Source of the DNA: Alphaproteobacteria bacterium
GTDB taxonomy: Bacteria; Pseudomonadota; Alphaproteobacteria; UBA9219
DNA: 5,921 bases
Assembly: GCA_028693775.1 (NCBI GenBank)
Contig: JAQUUS010000112.1
Location: forward strand, 1 to 5,921
Direction: 5' to 3'
Made by a program: the position numbers and the translations under genes. The first letter of the stretch is position 1; each line of letters opens with the position of its first letter. The notes below the pieces were generated by a model. That model did not search any database. It was given only the letters and a program-made list of their open reading frames with translations, and had not been told where the DNA came from. Shown in pieces: positions 5,099-5,921 of the stretch.

Positions 5099-5105
5099 TA
5101 AGGAG
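5099..5105 (+). promoter_or_regulatory. Ribosome binding site fixing the GTG start of the transaldolase
   Basis: TAAGGAG lies seven bases before GTG 5113. The next codons give the conserved family N-terminus MKFFVDTA, so both signals agree on a GTG start. Confidence 0.8.
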
Positions 5106-5112
5106 AATTGCC

Positions 5113-5775
5113 GTGAAGTTTTTTGTGGATACCGCCGATCTTAAAGAAATCAAGGACCTCGCTTCGACGGGGCTTTTGGACGGGGTGACAACCAACCCCT
5201 CGCTGGTCGCCAAATCGGGCGCCGCCAATTTTGTTGAGCTTATCAGGGAAATCGCCGCCATCGTTCCGGGGCCTGTGAGCGCGGAAGTCGGCGCAACAGA
5301 TTATGAGACGATGTATGAGGAAGCCAAGGTTCTTGCCAAGATCGCCAAGAATATCGCCGTCAAGGTTCCGCTGACCCCCGCCGGTCTCAAGGTTTGCAAG
5401 CAGCTCTCGGAAAACGGTACCATGGTTAATGTGACGCTTTGCTTCTCGGCGGCGCAGGCCATTCTGGCTGCCAAGGCCGGGGCCACGTTCGTTTCGCCGT
5501 TTGTGGGGCGCCTCGACGATATCGGCAGCGACGGCATGAACCTCATTTCGGAAATCTGCCAGGTCTATTCCAACTATCCTGCGTTCAAGACCGAGGTCCT
5601 TGTGGCTTCCGTTCGCAGCCCGCAGCATGTTGTTTCCGCCGCTTTGCTTGGCGCGCACGTTGCGACCATTCCGCCGAAGGTCATTCGCCAGCTCTTCGAT
5701 CATCCGCTGACCGACAAGGGGATTGCCCAGTTCGTCGCCGATTGGCAGAAGTGCGGCCAGAAGATTTTGCCTTAA
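5113..5775 (+). CDS. tal: Small TalC/MipB-type transaldolase (fructose-6-phosphate aldolase family)
   Basis: 220 residues, the usual length of this compact class I aldolase family. It would move a dihydroxyacetone unit between sugar phosphates in the non-oxidative pentose phosphate pathway, in the cytoplasm. Seen: FFVDTADLKEI at the start (strand 1 of the barrel), GVTTNPSLVAKSG (24-36), VKVPLT with the Schiff-base lysine K84, and SPFVGRLDD (128-136). Against E. coli FsaA, Gln59 corresponds to E58 here and Tyr131 to F130. Glu and Phe at these places are typical of true transaldolases rather than fructose-6-phosphate aldolase, so transaldolase is preferred although the family is often labelled fsa. 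The start is GTG at 5113 with a strong TAAGGAG site (5099-5105) seven bases away. It is divergent from priA; the next gene follows 27 bp after the stop, so an operon is likely. Confidence 0.94.
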   Translation: MKFFVDTADLKEIKDLASTGLLDGVTTNPSLVAKSGAANFVELIREIAAIVPGPVSAEVGATDYETMYEEAKVLAKIAKNIAVKVPLTPAGLKVCKQLSENGTMVNVTLCFSAAQAILAAKAGATFVSPFVGRLDDIGSDGMNLISEICQVYSNYPAFKTEVLVASVRSPQHVVSAALLGAHVATIPPKVIRQLFDHPLTDKGIAQFVADWQKCGQKILP

Positions 5776-5802
5776 GGGGCTTTTGTTTGCAGGGAGCGCG
5801 GT

Positions 5803-5921
5803 ATGAGAAAAAAAATTTTTCTATTCGTGCTCTTTGCAAGCCTTTTGACGACTCTTCTGTCGATTTACTTCGGCGCTTTGGTTCCTTGCTCTTTGCTTCT
5901 TGCAGATGTCCGCTATAGCGG
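5803..5921 (+). CDS. Unrecognised gene, N-terminal fragment with signal-like hydrophobic segment (cut by right window edge)
   Basis: ATG at 5803 is preceded by AGGGAG (5791-5796), a good ribosome site six bases away. 39 codons are open to the edge. The product begins MRKKIFLFVLFASLLTTLL, a short basic start followed by about 30 mostly hydrophobic residues, which is a signal peptide or a first membrane helix. A cysteine follows (VPCSLLLA), but the preceding residues do not form a clear lipobox. It starts 27 bp after the transaldolase stop on the same strand and is probably co-transcribed. Too little is visible to name the family. In many alphaproteobacteria I would expect a recombinase gene near here, and this start does not look like one. 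Confidence 0.65.
   Translation, partial: MRKKIFLFVLFASLLTTLLSIYFGALVPCSLLLADVRYS

Noticed and set aside
4999..5703. 234-codon minus-strand frame opposite the transaldolase
   Set aside because: It covers a clear catalytic gene on the plus strand and runs into the start of priA; no recognisable domain.

Overview
The window looks like chromosome from a Gram-negative bacterium, most likely an alphaproteobacterium. I infer this from the protein character of PriA and the TalC-type transaldolase and from their divergent pairing. I cannot place it more finely without a database. No phage, transposase, CRISPR, tRNA or rRNA signal was seen.

Layout from left to right: (1) 1-292, minus strand: the N-terminal part of an ornithine carbamoyltransferase (argF), running off the left edge. 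(2) 293-577: a non-coding spacer with a 14-bp perfect palindrome and two stem-loops. (3) 578-979, minus: a 133-residue soluble protein I do not recognise. (4) 980-1164: a spacer with a -10-like box for that gene. (5) 1165-2942, minus: four consecutive small genes of one paralogous family, 137-139 residues each. Each has a Lys/Arg-rich amphipathic N-terminus, a Gly/Ala-rich hydrophobic core long enough for two membrane helices, and a basic C-terminal tail. I do not recognise this family. (6) 3038-5035, minus: priA, the replication-restart helicase, complete but apparently without the usual winged-helix domain. (7) 5036-5112: a divergent promoter region with a 16-bp inverted repeat. (8) 5113-5775, plus: a small transaldolase. 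(9) 5803-5921, plus: the start of a gene whose product begins with a signal-like hydrophobic segment, cut by the right edge.

The housekeeping genes (argF, priA, transaldolase) belong to unrelated pathways: arginine synthesis, replication restart and the pentose phosphate pathway. They seem to be neighbours rather than partners. The accessory part is the 578-2942 block between priA and argF. It is visibly more A/T-rich than priA, contains only unrecognised genes, and shows tandem duplication with signs of recombination between copies. The four paralogues, here called D, C, B and A in order of transcription (2942 down to 1165), are the most interesting content. D and A, the outer copies, are closest to each other over most of their length. 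C and B, the inner copies, are closest to each other. The first ten codons instead pair A with B (an exact 29-nt repeat) and C with D, so the array looks mosaic. All function statements for this family are inference from residue composition.
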